From assembly GCA_018261735.1 (NCBI GenBank), contig JAGTRM010000005.1:1-64000 (forward strand): a DNA stretch of 64,000 bases. The letters run 5' to 3'. Source of the DNA: Pseudomonadota bacterium (lineage in GTDB: Bacteria > Pseudomonadota > Gammaproteobacteria > Burkholderiales > Chitinibacteraceae). Below, in pieces: positions 51,513 to 60,386 of this stretch. The stretch's first letter is position 1. The number at the start of each line of letters is the position of its first letter. The translations under genes and the position numbers were made by a program. Below the pieces are notes generated by a model. It made no database searches, was not told where the DNA came from, and worked only from the letters and a program-made list of their open reading frames with translations.

Positions 51513-52055
51513 ATGAGCGATTACCGCCGCAACCGCGTGCCGGGCGGGACTTATTTCTTCACCGTCAACTTGCTGGATCGACAAAGCCGGCTGCTGGTCG
51601 AGCGGATCGACCTGCTGCGCGATGCCGTCCGTCACGTGAAACACCGTCGGCCGTTCCATATCGATGCCTGGGTGGTCTTGCCCGATCATCTGCATGCGGT
51701 CTGGACGTTGCCGGAAGACGATGCCGATTATTCCGGGCGCTGGCGCGAAATCAAGAAAGCCTTTGCCAAGGCCCTGCCGGAAACCGAATGGCGCTCTCCC
51801 GTCCGGCTGAAAAACGGGGAGCGCGGTATCTGGCAGCGGCGGTTCTGGGAGCATACGATCCGGGACGAGGCCGACTATGCGGCGCATCTGGATTACGCGC
51901 ATATCAATCCGGTGAAACACGGCTGGGTGGAACGCGTGGCCGATTGGCCGCACTCCTCGTTCCACCGCGCCGTGGTTCAAGGGATTTACCCGGCGGATTG
52001 GGCCGCCGCGCCCGAAGATTTAGCGGCAGGCGAGCGGGTTGAGTCGGCCGGGTAA
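51513..52055 (+). CDS. REP-associated tyrosine transposase (RAYT, Y1/HUH family)
   Basis: The 180-residue protein opens RRNRVPGGTYFFTVNLLDR, a RAYT hallmark, then has HIDAWVVLPDHLHAVWTLPE with the HUH-like HLH pair. The candidate catalytic tyrosines lie in DYAAHLDYAHINPVKHG. RAYTs nick and join REP palindromes; they are usually single-copy and do not move as classic insertion sequences. Flanking inverted REP elements 45 bases before and 18 bases after the gene complete the unit. Confidence 0.92.
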   Translation: MSDYRRNRVPGGTYFFTVNLLDRQSRLLVERIDLLRDAVRHVKHRRPFHIDAWVVLPDHLHAVWTLPEDDADYSGRWREIKKAFAKALPETEWRSPVRLKNGERGIWQRRFWEHTIRDEADYAAHLDYAHINPVKHGWVERVADWPHSSFHRAVVQGIYPADWAAAPEDLAAGERVESAG

Positions 52056-52072
52056 TCCTTGTCGAGAAAATT

Positions 52073-52103
52073 TGTCGGAAGGCGCTTCGCTTTTCCGACC
52101 TAC
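52073..52103 (-). repeat. REP-like palindrome, right of the RAYT gene
   Basis: Inverted partner of the element at 51439-51469, 30 of 31 bases identical; the one change is in the loop (TTCG versus TTTG). The GTAG tetranucleotide is on the minus strand at the outer end. Confidence 0.85.
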
Positions 52104-52130
52104 TCAGCGGTTACGTCTTCCGGATTCCGC

Positions 52131-52164
52131 AAAAAACAAAGGCACGGGTTCTCCGTGCCTTTGT
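52131..52164 (-). terminator. Terminator of leuB (minus strand)
   Basis: ACAAAGGCACGG and CCGTGCCTTTGT form a 12-bp stem with a 5-base loop; on the minus strand it is followed by six T. It lies just after the leuB stop. Confidence 0.87.
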
Positions 52165-52183
52165 CGTTTTAGCGAATCGCGGA

Positions 52184-53245
52184 TTACAGCGCGGCGACCA
52201 CGGCATCGCCCATCTCGGAGCAGGACACTTTCTTCGTGCCCGGCTCGTAGATGTCGCCGGTGCGCAGGCCGTCGGCCAGCACTTTCTTCACCGCGGTTTC
52301 AATGCGCGTTGCCGAGGCTTCGTCATTGAAGGTGTAGCGCATCATCATCGCCACCGACAGGATCGTCGCCAGCGGGTTGGCCAGGTTCTTGCCGGCGATG
52401 TCCGGTGCGGAGCCGTGGCTCGGCTCGTACATGCCCTTGTTGTTTTCATCGAGCGAGGCCGACGGCAGCATGCCGATCGAGCCGGTGAGCATCGAGGCTT
52501 CGTCGGAGAGGATGTCGCCGAAGATGTTGCCGGTCACCACCACGTCGAACTGCTTCGGGTTGCGTACGAGTTGCATCGCGGCGTTGTCGACCAGCATGTG
52601 GGAGAGTTCCACATCCGGGTATTCGGCCGACAGCTCAATCATCACATCGCGCCACAATTGCGTGGTTTCCAGCACGTTCATCTTGTCGATGGAGCACACT
52701 TTCTTGCTGCGCTTGCGGGCGGCATCGAATGCCACGCGGCCGATGCGGCGGATTTCGTCTTCGTTGTAGATCATGGTGTTGCGGCCGACGCGCTTGCCGT
52801 CTTCCACGGAGATGCCGCGTGGTTCGCCGAAGTAGATGTCGCCGGTCAGCTCGCGCACGATCAGGATATCCAGACCTGAAACGATTTCCGGCTTCAAGGA
52901 CGATGCATTGGCCAGTTCCGGATAAAGGATCGCCGGGCGCAAGTTGGCGAACAGGTTCAGATCCTTGCGGATACCGAGCAGGCCACGTTCGGGGCGTTGC
53001 GGGCGCGGCAGGTTGTCCCACTGCGGGCCGCCGACGGCGCCGAGCAATACGGCATCGGATTCACGCGCCAGCTTTTGCGTGGCTTCCGGATAGGGCGAGC
53101 CGGTGGCATCGACGGCACCGCCGCCGAGCATGCCTTGTTCGGTTTCGATCGCCATGCCTTCTTTCTTGAACACGTCCAGCACGCGCAAGGCTTGCGCCAT
53201 GATTTCCGGACCAATGCCGTCACCCGGCAGAACTGCGATTTTCAT
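52184..53245 (-). CDS. leuB: 3-Isopropylmalate dehydrogenase
   Basis: LeuB oxidises and decarboxylates 3-isopropylmalate in leucine synthesis. The 353-residue protein has the GDGIGPE start, [11 protein letters not shown], the [13 protein letters not shown] loop characteristic of isopropylmalate dehydrogenases, and [20 protein letters not shown]. It also can act on 3-methylmalate in the citramalate route to isoleucine, relevant because cimA is nearby. It lies 190 bases after leuD, with a repeat-like element between. Confidence 0.96.
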   Translation of the reverse strand: MKIAVLPGDGIGPEIMAQALRVLDVFKKEGMAIETEQGMLGGGAVDATGSPYPEATQKLARESDAVLLGAVGGPQWDNLPRPQRPERGLLGIRKDLNLFANLRPAILYPELANASSLKPEIVSGLDILIVRELTGDIYFGEPRGISVEDGKRVGRNTMIYNEDEIRRIGRVAFDAARKRSKKVCSIDKMNVLETTQLWRDVMIELSAEYPDVELSHMLVDNAAMQLVRNPKQFDVVVTGNIFGDILSDEASMLTGSIGMLPSASLDENNKGMYEPSHGSAPDIAGKNLANPLATILSVAMMMRYTFNDEASATRIETAVKKVLADGLRTGDIYEPGTKKVSCSEMGDAVVAAL

Positions 53246-53275
53246 TGTTTTTCCCTTAGGCTTTTATTTATTCGC

Positions 53276-53435
53276 ACCTCTCTCGCCAGGAGAGAGGTTG
53301 TGTGCGGTCAGCATTGCAGCGAGCGAGCCAAAGCAGGTTGCAGGAGGACGGAGCACAGAAACCGGAATGGACACATAGTCCATGAGGATTTCGAGCACCG
53401 CCCGACTGCAAGATGCGCAGGCGCAGCCGTTGCAA
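53276..53435. repeat. Repeat-like structured element between leuB and leuD
   Basis: The 190-base gap contains nested dyads: ACCTCTCTC/GAGAGAGGT (53276-53298), ATGGAC/GTCCAT (53367-53383) and TTGCAG/CTGCAA around it. On the minus strand an 78-codon frame runs through it with a non-leu-like product. The pattern resembles dispersed intergenic repeats of proteobacterial genomes; no second copy is in this window. Confidence 0.45.
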
Positions 53436-54074
53436 TCAGGCAAACAGCCAAGGCTGTGTGGCCTTGTGCTTTTCTTCAAACGCCTTGATCTCGTCAGCAT
53501 GCGCCAGCGTCAGGCCGATATCGTCCAGACCGTTGAGCATGCAGTGCTTGCGGTGCTCGGTGATGTCGAACTTGAAACTGAAGCCGGTCGGCGTAGTCAC
53601 GGTCTGTTCGGCCAGGTTCACGTCGAGCTTATAGCCCTCGGTCGCTTCGCATTCCTTGAACAGGCGGTCGACGACTTCGGCACTGGCCACGATCGGCAGC
53701 ACGGCGTTCTTGTAACAGTTGCTGAAGAAGATGTCGGCGAACGACGGCGCAATGATCACGCGGAAACCGTAGTCCTCGATCGCCCACGGCGCGTGCTCGC
53801 GCGAAGAACCGCAGCCGAAGTTGTCGCGCGCCAGCAGCACCTGCGCACCCTGGTAGCGCGGCTGGTTCAGCACGAAATCCTTGTTGAGCGGACGATCGGT
53901 GCAATCCATACCCGGCTCGCCGTAGTTGGTGTAGCGCCATTCGTCGAACAGGTACGGGCCGAAACCGGAACGCTTGATCGATTTCAGGAACTGCTTGGGG
54001 ATGATCGCGTCGGTATCGACATTGGCGCGATCCAGCGGGCACACCAGCCCGTTAAGTTGCGTAAACGCTTTCAT
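53436..54074 (-). CDS. leuD: 3-Isopropylmalate dehydratase small subunit
   Basis: LeuD pairs with LeuC to isomerise 2- to 3-isopropylmalate. The 212-residue protein has the family opening [24 protein letters not shown], the swivel-domain motif [37 protein letters not shown] region and ends before leuB. Start supported by GAGAGGA upstream. Length is typical. A short lipoprotein gene lies between it and leuC. Confidence 0.95.
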   Translation of the reverse strand: MKAFTQLNGLVCPLDRANVDTDAIIPKQFLKSIKRSGFGPYLFDEWRYTNYGEPGMDCTDRPLNKDFVLNQPRYQGAQVLLARDNFGCGSSREHAPWAIEDYGFRVIIAPSFADIFFSNCYKNAVLPIVASAEVVDRLFKECEATEGYKLDVNLAEQTVTTPTGFSFKFDITEHRKHCMLNGLDDIGLTLAHADEIKAFEEKHKATQPWLFA

Positions 54075-54086
54075 GGGAATCCTCTC

Positions 54087-54212
54087 TTATTTGCTGGCGG
54101 CGCCGCTGATTTTCTCGCCTACTTTTTCCAGATCCTGGCCAAAGCCATGAACGGTGTTGCAGCCGCTCAAGGCAAACATGCTCAGCAAGGCAACAATCAG
54201 AAGTCGTTTCAT
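54087..54212 (-). CDS. Entericidin A/B-like small lipoprotein
   Basis: A 41-residue frame in the leuC-leuD gap encodes MKRLLIVALLSMFALSGC, a lipoprotein signal with lipobox LSGC (Cys18), then NTVHGFGQDLEKVGEKISGA. The mature NTVxGxGxDxEKxGEKI pattern is that of entericidins, small membrane lipoproteins. GGAGA lies 7 bases before the start. Insertion between leuC and leuD is seen in other betaproteobacteria (established pattern as I know it). Function here is unknown; in E. coli the A/B pair is described as antidote and toxin, but only one gene is present. Confidence 0.85.
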   Translation of the reverse strand: MKRLLIVALLSMFALSGCNTVHGFGQDLEKVGEKISGAASK

Positions 54213-54230
54213 CTTCAGATCTCCAGGAAA

Positions 54231-55640
54231 TTACTGTTGGGTGCGCACGTCAACGAAATGACCGGCAATCGCAGCGGCAGCGGCCATGGCCGGGCTCACC
54301 AGATGCGTGCGGCCACCCGGGCCCTGACGGCCTTCGAAGTTGCGGTTGGAGGTCGAAGCGCAGCGCTCGCCCGGGCTCAGGCGGTCGGCATTCATCGCCA
54401 GACACATCGAGCAACCCGGCTCACGCCACTCGAAACCGGCTTCGGTAAAGATCTTGTCGAGGCCTTCGGCTTCGGCCTGACGCTTGACGATGCCCGAACC
54501 CGGTACCACCAGCGCCAGCTTCACGTTACCGGCGACCTTCTTGCCCTTGGCCACGACAGCCGCAGCACGCAAGTCTTCGATGCGCGAGTTGGTGCAGGAG
54601 CCGATGAACACCTTGTCGATCTGGATGTCGGTGATCGGCATGTCGGCTTGCAGGCCCATGTATTGCAGCGCGCGTTCAACGCCGGCACGCTTGACCGGAT
54701 CGGCTTCGTTGGCCGGATTGGGCACCTTGCCGCCAACGGCCAGTACCTGCTCGGGCGAGGTGCCCCAGGTCACTTGCGGCTCGATCGATTCCGCCTTCAT
54801 TTCGATCACGGTATCGAACTGGGCATCGGCATCGGAATGCAGCGTCTTCCAGTATTCGACTGCGTTATCCCAATCAGCGCCTTTCGGTGCGTGCGGACGG
54901 CCTTTCAGATAGGCAACGGTGGTTTCATCGGCCGCGATAATGCCGGCACGGGCACCGGCTTCGATCGCCAGATTGCAGACCGTCATGCGGCCTTCCATCG
55001 ACAGGCCCTTGATCGCCGAACCGGCGAACTCGATACAGTAGCCGGTGCCGCCCGCGGTGCCGATCTTGCCGATGATGGCGAGCGCCACATCCTTGGCAGT
55101 CACACCGGCGCCGAGTTGGCCTTCGATCTTGATCTGCATCGATTTGGATTTTTTCTGCACCAGTGTCTGGGTGGCGAGCACATGCTCGACCTCGGACGTG
55201 CCGATGCCATGCGCCAGCGCGGCAAATGCGCCGTGGGTCGCCGTGTGGCTGTCGCCGCAAACCACGGTCATGCCCGGCAGGGTCGCACCGTTTTCCGGGG
55301 CGATCACATGGATGATGCCCTGGTTTTCGTGCTTGAACGGGAAGTAAACCAGCGCGCCGAATTCCTTGATATTGGCATCCAGCGTATCGACCTGGGCCTT
55401 GGAAACCGGGTCTTCGATATCGCGGTCCCAGTGGTTGGTCGGCGTGTTGTGATCGGGCACGGCCACGATCGAGGTGTTGCGCCAAGCCTTGCGATGAGCC
55501 AAGCGCAGACCTTCGAACGCTTGCGGGCTGGTCACTTCATGCATCAGGTGACGGTCGATATAGAGAAGACAAGTACCGTCGCTTTCTTCGCGAACGACGT
55601 GCGTTTCCCACAATTTGTCATACAGCGTCTTGCCAGCCAT
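54231..55640 (-). CDS. leuC: 3-Isopropylmalate dehydratase large subunit
   Basis: LeuC holds the 4Fe-4S cluster of isopropylmalate isomerase. The 469-residue protein has [57 protein letters not shown] and [13 protein letters not shown], which provide cluster cysteines and active-site residues. It heads leuC-lipoprotein-leuD-(gap)-leuB on the minus strand. The divergent XRE regulator shares its upstream region. Confidence 0.96.
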   Translation of the reverse strand: MAGKTLYDKLWETHVVREESDGTCLLYIDRHLMHEVTSPQAFEGLRLAHRKAWRNTSIVAVPDHNTPTNHWDRDIEDPVSKAQVDTLDANIKEFGALVYFPFKHENQGIIHVIAPENGATLPGMTVVCGDSHTATHGAFAALAHGIGTSEVEHVLATQTLVQKKSKSMQIKIEGQLGAGVTAKDVALAIIGKIGTAGGTGYCIEFAGSAIKGLSMEGRMTVCNLAIEAGARAGIIAADETTVAYLKGRPHAPKGADWDNAVEYWKTLHSDADAQFDTVIEMKAESIEPQVTWGTSPEQVLAVGGKVPNPANEADPVKRAGVERALQYMGLQADMPITDIQIDKVFIGSCTNSRIEDLRAAAVVAKGKKVAGNVKLALVVPGSGIVKRQAEAEGLDKIFTEAGFEWREPGCSMCLAMNADRLSPGERCASTSNRNFEGRQGPGGRTHLVSPAMAAAAAIAGHFVDVRTQQ

Positions 55641-55751
55641 GAGTGACTCCTTGAATTGGCTCTTGGAATATTGATATTACCGGTCGGACAAGCACTTGCA
55701 CATGCTTTTAAACTGCTATCGGACCGGCGTTGACATGCATGGTATGCAGTC

Positions 55752-55792
55752 TTTGATACCAGAACAAGACTAGCAGTTATACTAGTATCAAA
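55752..55792. promoter_or_regulatory. Candidate operator between leuC and the XRE regulator
   Basis: TTTGATAC (55752-55759) and GTATCAAA (55785-55792) are an 8-bp inverted repeat with 25 bases between. Inside lies the dyad ATACTAGTAT (55779-55788). It is 22 bases before the regulator's ATG, well placed for autoregulation and possibly for leuC control. Confidence 0.45.
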
Positions 55793-55813
55793 ACTAATAG
55801 CCACGAGATAAAA

Positions 55814-56617
55814 ATGGATACCCGACGCAAGGAACTGGGCGAGTTTTTACAGGTGCTACGCCAACGCTGCGCACCGGAAGCCTTTGGCTTTCCCGGCGGC
55901 ACACGCCGACGCACCCAAGGACTGCGCCGCGAGGAAGTCGCGCAACTCGCCGGCATCAGCCCGACCTGGTACACCTGGATCGAACAGGGGCGCGAAGTGA
56001 ATGTCTCGGCCGACGTGCTAGACCGGCTGGCGCAAACCCTGCAACTGACGCGCACCGAACGCGCCTACCTGTTCGAGATGGCCGGCCGGCGCGATCCGCA
56101 AGCCAGCGGCTCCGAGGACGATGCCGCGCCGCAATCGCTGACCGATCTGCTCGCGGACATCACCCTTCCGGCCTACATCATGGGCCGTTACTGGGACATG
56201 CTGGCGTGGAACAGCCAGGCCGCCGAACTGTTTGCCGGCTGGCTCGATCAGCCGCACAGCAGCCCGCCCAACCTGCTGCACTTCGTGTTCCTGATGCCGC
56301 AGACAAGGCAATTCCTGGTCGACTGGGAAACGCGCGCCCGGCGCATCACCGCGGAATTTCGCGCCGATTGCCGTTCACGCCTGGAAGAACCGGCGCTGCA
56401 AAAACTGGTGGAAGAACTCACCGCCGCCAGCCCCGACTTTGCCCGCTTCTGGAAACAGCATGACGTGCTGGAGCGCCAGGGCGGGCGGCGCGATTTCAAT
56501 CACCCGACCCGAGGATTGATCTCCTGCCTGCAAACCACGCTCAGGCCGGTCGAACAGGAGCAATTGAAGCTGGTGATTCTGAAGCCGGTGCAGACAAATG
56601 ACGAAGGTCAGGAATAG
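55814..56617 (+). CDS. XRE-family regulator with MmyB-like ligand-binding domain
   Basis: The 267-residue protein has an N-terminal helix-turn-helix (about 8-80), with RTQGLRREEVAQLAGISPTWYTWIEQGR the family hallmark, then a PAS-like MmyB domain (about 105-255; YIMGRYWDMLAWNSQAAELFAGW and NLLHFVFL). Such regulators are often found divergent from oxidoreductases, and the ligand is thought to be a lipid or small molecule. Here it diverges from leuC and overlaps the end of the AbrB-family gene by 10 bases, convergently. Confidence 0.9.
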   Translation: MDTRRKELGEFLQVLRQRCAPEAFGFPGGTRRRTQGLRREEVAQLAGISPTWYTWIEQGREVNVSADVLDRLAQTLQLTRTERAYLFEMAGRRDPQASGSEDDAAPQSLTDLLADITLPAYIMGRYWDMLAWNSQAAELFAGWLDQPHSSPPNLLHFVFLMPQTRQFLVDWETRARRITAEFRADCRSRLEEPALQKLVEELTAASPDFARFWKQHDVLERQGGRRDFNHPTRGLISCLQTTLRPVEQEQLKLVILKPVQTNDEGQE

Positions 56618-57669
56618 CGACAGATCAGCTTGGCTATCCACGGCCCGGTCAATATCACCACAAACACCCGCAGGGTTTGCACGGCCAGGACAAAGGGAAT
56701 ATCGGCATGGCTGCCGAGCGCAATGATGGTGACCGAATCCAGCCCGCCTGGGCTCGTTGCCAGATAGGCCGTCAACGGATCGGTATGCAGTACCCGGGTC
56801 AGCATCCAGGCAGAAAAACCGCACAGTACGATCAGCAACAATGTGGCGAGCAGCAAAACCGGCAAGGCACGCAGCGCATACACCAACGTGCTGCGATTGA
56901 AACCGAGCCCGACATACCAGCCCAGCGCGATATAAGCACACGCCGGAAGCCAGAATGGCAAGGCCAGGTTGGCCAGTCCGCTCGCATGCAGCACTGCGCC
57001 CAGCAGCATCGGAACCAGCAACGCACCGCCAGGAATACGAAAATAGTGGCTAATGCAGGCGCCCGTCACGGCCACCCCCAGGGTCAGCGCCAAAGCGCCC
57101 CAGCTTTCCACCGCCAAGCTGCCCGATGCCGTGGCATGCGCCGTCGCAGCCAAGCCGTTTCCTTGCAGGAAATGCGTCGCCATCGCTGCCGACAGCACCA
57201 CAATCAACACCCGCAGGTACTGCATGAACGCCACCAGGCGCACATCGGCACCGTACTCTTCCGCCATTCCGATCATGGCACTGGCACCGCCCGGCGACGA
57301 GCCCCATGCCGCGGTGGAACCCGGCAAGGTGCCCATTTTGGTGACCACCCAGCCCACGATACCGCCGGCCACGACCGTCGTGCCGACGATCAGCAGCATC
57401 AACGCCCCGTCACGTGCGATGGAGGCAACGATCGAGGTGGTGATGGTCTGGGCAACGACGCAGCCGATGATGGCCTGCGCGCCGACGAAAGCGCGGCGCG
57501 GCAGCTTCAGCGCAATTCCGCGCAAACTGAACACCAGCGCAGTCAGCATCGGGCCGACCAGAAAGGCTGCCGGAAAAGCCGCCCATTGCAGCAACCCGGC
57601 ACTGATCAAGGACAAGGCCAGCAGGGCAAGCCAGTAGCCTGCCTGGGGGAATAACCGGAAAGGGTTCAA
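56608..57669 (-). CDS. AbrB-family (PF05145-type) membrane protein
   Basis: The 353-residue protein is strongly hydrophobic, with about 10 membrane segments in two related halves (FLVGPMLTALVFSLRG; GALLVPMLLGAVLHASG) and the repeated motif SSPGGASAMIGMAEEYGADVRLVAFMQYLRV / TSPGGLDSVTIIALGSHADIPFVLAVQTLRV. This is the duplicated AbrB family, sometimes called ammonia monooxygenase-like; its transport role is unproven. Its start overlaps the cimA stop by 4 bases, so it is probably translated from the cimA message. Confidence 0.85.
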   Translation of the reverse strand: MNPFRLFPQAGYWLALLALSLISAGLLQWAAFPAAFLVGPMLTALVFSLRGIALKLPRRAFVGAQAIIGCVVAQTITTSIVASIARDGALMLLIVGTTVVAGGIVGWVVTKMGTLPGSTAAWGSSPGGASAMIGMAEEYGADVRLVAFMQYLRVLIVVLSAAMATHFLQGNGLAATAHATASGSLAVESWGALALTLGVAVTGACISHYFRIPGGALLVPMLLGAVLHASGLANLALPFWLPACAYIALGWYVGLGFNRSTLVYALRALPVLLLATLLLIVLCGFSAWMLTRVLHTDPLTAYLATSPGGLDSVTIIALGSHADIPFVLAVQTLRVFVVILTGPWIAKLICRYS

Positions 57670-59243
57670 TTGCGGCGATCCTGCTCCCGCGCCAGCTTGT
57701 ATTCGATCGCATCCACCAGCGCACGCCAGGACGCATCGATCACGTCGGTGGAAACGCCGATCGTGGTCCAGGAATCCGTCTTGTCGGACGATTCGATCAG
57801 CACGCGCACCTTGGCAGCGGTGGCCTTGTCGGAATCGAGCACGCGCACCTTGTAATCGGTCAGTTTCATCTCGCGGATTTCCGGGTAGAAACGCTCCAGC
57901 GCCTTGCGCATGGCCCTGTCCAGCGCGTTAACCGGGCCATCGCCTTCGGCTGCGGTGATTTCGCTCTCTCCGCCCACGGTGATCTTGATCATGGCCGAGG
58001 AATTCATGCCGTTGAGCGAAGGCTCGTTCACGATCACCTTGAATTCTTTCAGATCGAAAGACGGCTGGTATTTGCCCAGCAGTTTGCGCACCACCAGCTC
58101 GAACGAACTCTCGGCGGTTTCGAACTGATAGCCCTCGTGCTCCAGCTCCTTGAGCTTGTCGACAATACGCTGGGTTTCCGGCGAATCCTTGGTCAGATTC
58201 GGATCAACCTGGTTGATCTTGGCGAGCAAGGTGCTGCGACCGGCCACCTCGCTCATCAGGATACGCCGGCTGTTGCCCACCACATCCGGATTAACGTGCT
58301 CGTAGGAGATCGGATTCTTGTTCACCGCATCGATATGCATGCCGCCCTTGTGGGCAAACGCATCGTTGCCGACGTAAGCCGCCTTGTCGTTATGCGGCAT
58401 GTTGGCAATTTCGCTGACAAAACGCGCCGTCGAAGTCAGGTGTATCAGGCTACCGTCGGGCAGGCATTCAAGACCCAGTTTGAGCTGGATATTCGGGATG
58501 ATCGCGCACAGGTTGGCATTGCCGCAGCGCTCGCCGATGCCATTGATCGTGCCCTGCACCTGCGTCGCACCCGCCTGCACCGCGGCGACCGAGTTGGCCA
58601 CGGCCATTTCGCAATCGTTGTGGCAGTGAATGCCGATGTCCGTGCCGGGGAAACGCTCGACCACCAACTCGGTAATCTTGCTGATCACATCCGGGAAAGT
58701 GCCACCGTTGGTATCGCACAGCACCAGGCAATCGGCGCCGGCCTTGGCGGCGGCAGCCAGCGATTGCAGCGCGTAATCCGGATTGGAGCGGTAGCCATCA
58801 AAGAAGTGCTCCGCATCGAACACGACTTCCTTACCCTGCCCCTTGAAGAAGGCGATCGTGTCGCCGATCATGGCCAGGTTTTCTTCCAGCGTGGTGCGCA
58901 GGATGTCGGTGACCTGGTAATCCCAGCTCTTGCCGAAAATGGCGATGGCTTGCGTGCCGGCCTTGAGCAGGGAGCGCACATTGCTGTCGTCCTCGACCAC
59001 CACGCCCACCTTGCGTGTGCTGCCAAAGGCAATGATCTTTGCGTGCTTGAGTTTCAGCGCGCTCGCTCGCTTGAAAAACTCCAGATCCTTCGGATTCGAT
59101 CCCGGATTGCCCGCCTCGATATAGCTGATACCCAGCGCATCCAGCCGCTCGACAATCTTGATCTTGTCGTCCACCGAGTAGGAAATACCCTGGGCTTGCG
59201 CGCCGTCGCGCAAAGTGGAATCGTAGGCATGGATCTGGGTCAT
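57666..59243 (-). CDS. cimA: (R)-Citramalate synthase
   Basis: CimA condenses acetyl-CoA with pyruvate to citramalate, giving 2-oxobutanoate for isoleucine. The 525-residue protein has the DRE-TIM HMGL-like barrel (YDSTLRDGAQAQGISYSVDDK; IGIHCHNDCEMAVANS; GTINGIGERCGNANL) and a C-terminal LeuA-type allosteric domain (about 390-525). The combination of DSTLRDGAQ and GERxGNANL separates it from 2-isopropylmalate synthase LeuA. Start at MTQIHAYDSTLRDG with AGGAG upstream; the longer frame adds unrelated residues. Confidence 0.93.
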   Translation of the reverse strand: MTQIHAYDSTLRDGAQAQGISYSVDDKIKIVERLDALGISYIEAGNPGSNPKDLEFFKRASALKLKHAKIIAFGSTRKVGVVVEDDSNVRSLLKAGTQAIAIFGKSWDYQVTDILRTTLEENLAMIGDTIAFFKGQGKEVVFDAEHFFDGYRSNPDYALQSLAAAAKAGADCLVLCDTNGGTFPDVISKITELVVERFPGTDIGIHCHNDCEMAVANSVAAVQAGATQVQGTINGIGERCGNANLCAIIPNIQLKLGLECLPDGSLIHLTSTARFVSEIANMPHNDKAAYVGNDAFAHKGGMHIDAVNKNPISYEHVNPDVVGNSRRILMSEVAGRSTLLAKINQVDPNLTKDSPETQRIVDKLKELEHEGYQFETAESSFELVVRKLLGKYQPSFDLKEFKVIVNEPSLNGMNSSAMIKITVGGESEITAAEGDGPVNALDRAMRKALERFYPEIREMKLTDYKVRVLDSDKATAAKVRVLIESSDKTDSWTTIGVSTDVIDASWRALVDAIEYKLAREQDRRN

Positions 59244-59400
59244 TGTGTGCTCCTGCATCTTCCGCGCACGCTGGCGGAACGCTATCTGGATGTTTGAGCC
59301 CGTCATTTTGACAGAAAACCCCCCTATCCCGCAGCCTCTCCTTTTGACATTCATGCCGGGCCTCCCAATAATCAGGGGACAATACCTCTTCGAGTCACCG

Positions 59401-59829
59401 ATGCGCAGCCTGTTTTTGCTCCTGTTCAGCCTCGCCTGCCACCTTGCCAGCGCGGCCAGTTGCGAGGATACGGCCAACGCGCTGAATCAACGCCTTAACC
59501 CCAAAATCAACGCAGTAGAGCTCGCAGGCATCCTGACCCACCTGAACCGCAGCGGTCGCCTGCCGGACCAGTTTGTCACCAAAAAAGCCGCTACGGCCGC
59601 CGGTTGGCGCCCTGGCAGCAATCTGCATGCCACGCAGCCGGGAAAATCCATCGGTGGCGACCGTTTCGGCAATTACGAAAAGCGCCTGCCTGGCGGCCAG
59701 TATACCGAAGCCGATCTTGACTACCGGGGCGGCAAACGTGGCGCCAAACGCTTCGTGTTCAGCCGGGCGCAGCGTTTCGTGACCGTGGATCACTACAACA
59801 CCTTCCTGGAAGTGCCGCCATGCCAATGA
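59401..59829 (+). CDS. Secreted barnase-like ribonuclease (RNase N1/T1 family)
   Basis: The 142-residue protein has a signal peptide (MRSLFLLLFSLACHLASA) and a barnase-type domain: LPDQFVTKKAATAAGWRPGSNL, PGKSIGGDRFGNYEKRLPG and YTEADLDYRGGKRGAKR. The catalytic set is in place: E103, R113, R117 and H131 in VDHYNTF, matching barnase E73, R83, R87 and H102 with the same R-R spacing. It cleaves RNA. Two cysteines (21, 141) could form a disulfide. The next gene overlaps by 10 bases and encodes its inhibitor. Longer upstream starts lack a signal. Confidence 0.9.
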   Translation: MRSLFLLLFSLACHLASAASCEDTANALNQRLNPKINAVELAGILTHLNRSGRLPDQFVTKKAATAAGWRPGSNLHATQPGKSIGGDRFGNYEKRLPGGQYTEADLDYRGGKRGAKRFVFSRAQRFVTVDHYNTFLEVPPCQ

Positions 59830-60095
59830 GCCGGATCGAATTTGCCAACGTGTGTTCGCTGGAGGATTTCTACCGGCAGCTGGCCGCACAAACCGCCCTG
59901 CCCGCCCACTTTGGCCGCAACCTGGATGCCTTGTTTGATGTATTGACCGCAGAAATCGCCGGGCCGGTAACCATTGTCTGGCATCGGCACGATACTTCGG
60001 CCCCCCTGCTGGGCCACGACGACTACACCGCCCTGCTGGCGGTCTTGCACGATGCTGCGGATAGCCGCCCGGATATTCATCTCGTGCTGGACTGA
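59820..60095 (+). CDS. Barstar-family ribonuclease inhibitor
   Basis: A 91-residue acidic cytosolic protein with the barstar fold pattern: SLEDFYRQLAAQTALPAHFGRNLDALFDVLTAEI, where HFGRNLDALFD is the family core, and the C-terminal stretch DIHLVLD. Barstar blocks the active site of barnase before export. It overlaps the RNase gene by 10 bases in another frame, so both are made together, as expected for toxin and immunity. A CAAAGCGGC/GCCGCTTTG hairpin (60126-60150) follows, without a T run. Confidence 0.88.
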   Translation: MPMSRIEFANVCSLEDFYRQLAAQTALPAHFGRNLDALFDVLTAEIAGPVTIVWHRHDTSAPLLGHDDYTALLAVLHDAADSRPDIHLVLD

Positions 60096-60386
60096 AATTT
60101 CCGCGCTTGCACGGCAGAAAACGAACAAAGCGGCTGCTCAGGCCGCTTTGTGCATTGGAAACCCGGAATTCACGCTCCTGATGCCCATCCATTCGCGGCA
60201 TCATCCATCAGTTCAAGCGAACACACCCCCAAATCCCAACCAATTCTTTCTGCAATATCAACGACATGAATCATTGCATTCATGGCACGGAAAGGATTGA
60301 CCTGCTAAGGTGAATGAGCACGGATTCAGGCCAAGTAAGCGGCCCGCAATCCCAAAGTTGCAGATTGAGGCAAGGAGTTCGCGGAT
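60096..60386. other. Gap between barstar and the FIST gene
   Basis: About 290 bases with no gene I can support. It contains the CAAAGCGGC/GCCGCTTTG hairpin (60126-60150), a likely weak terminator, and AAGGAG about ten bases before the FIST ATG. TTGACC at 60297-60302 could be a -35 element. Confidence 0.5.

Noticed and set aside
53264..53500. 78-residue minus-strand frame between leuB and leuD as a gene
   Set aside because: It overlaps the leuD 3' end and runs through dyad-rich repeat-like DNA; no ribosome site.
53382..55646. 754-residue plus-strand frame across leuD and leuC
   Set aside because: Antisense to leuC, the lipoprotein gene and leuD, all of which have clear motifs.
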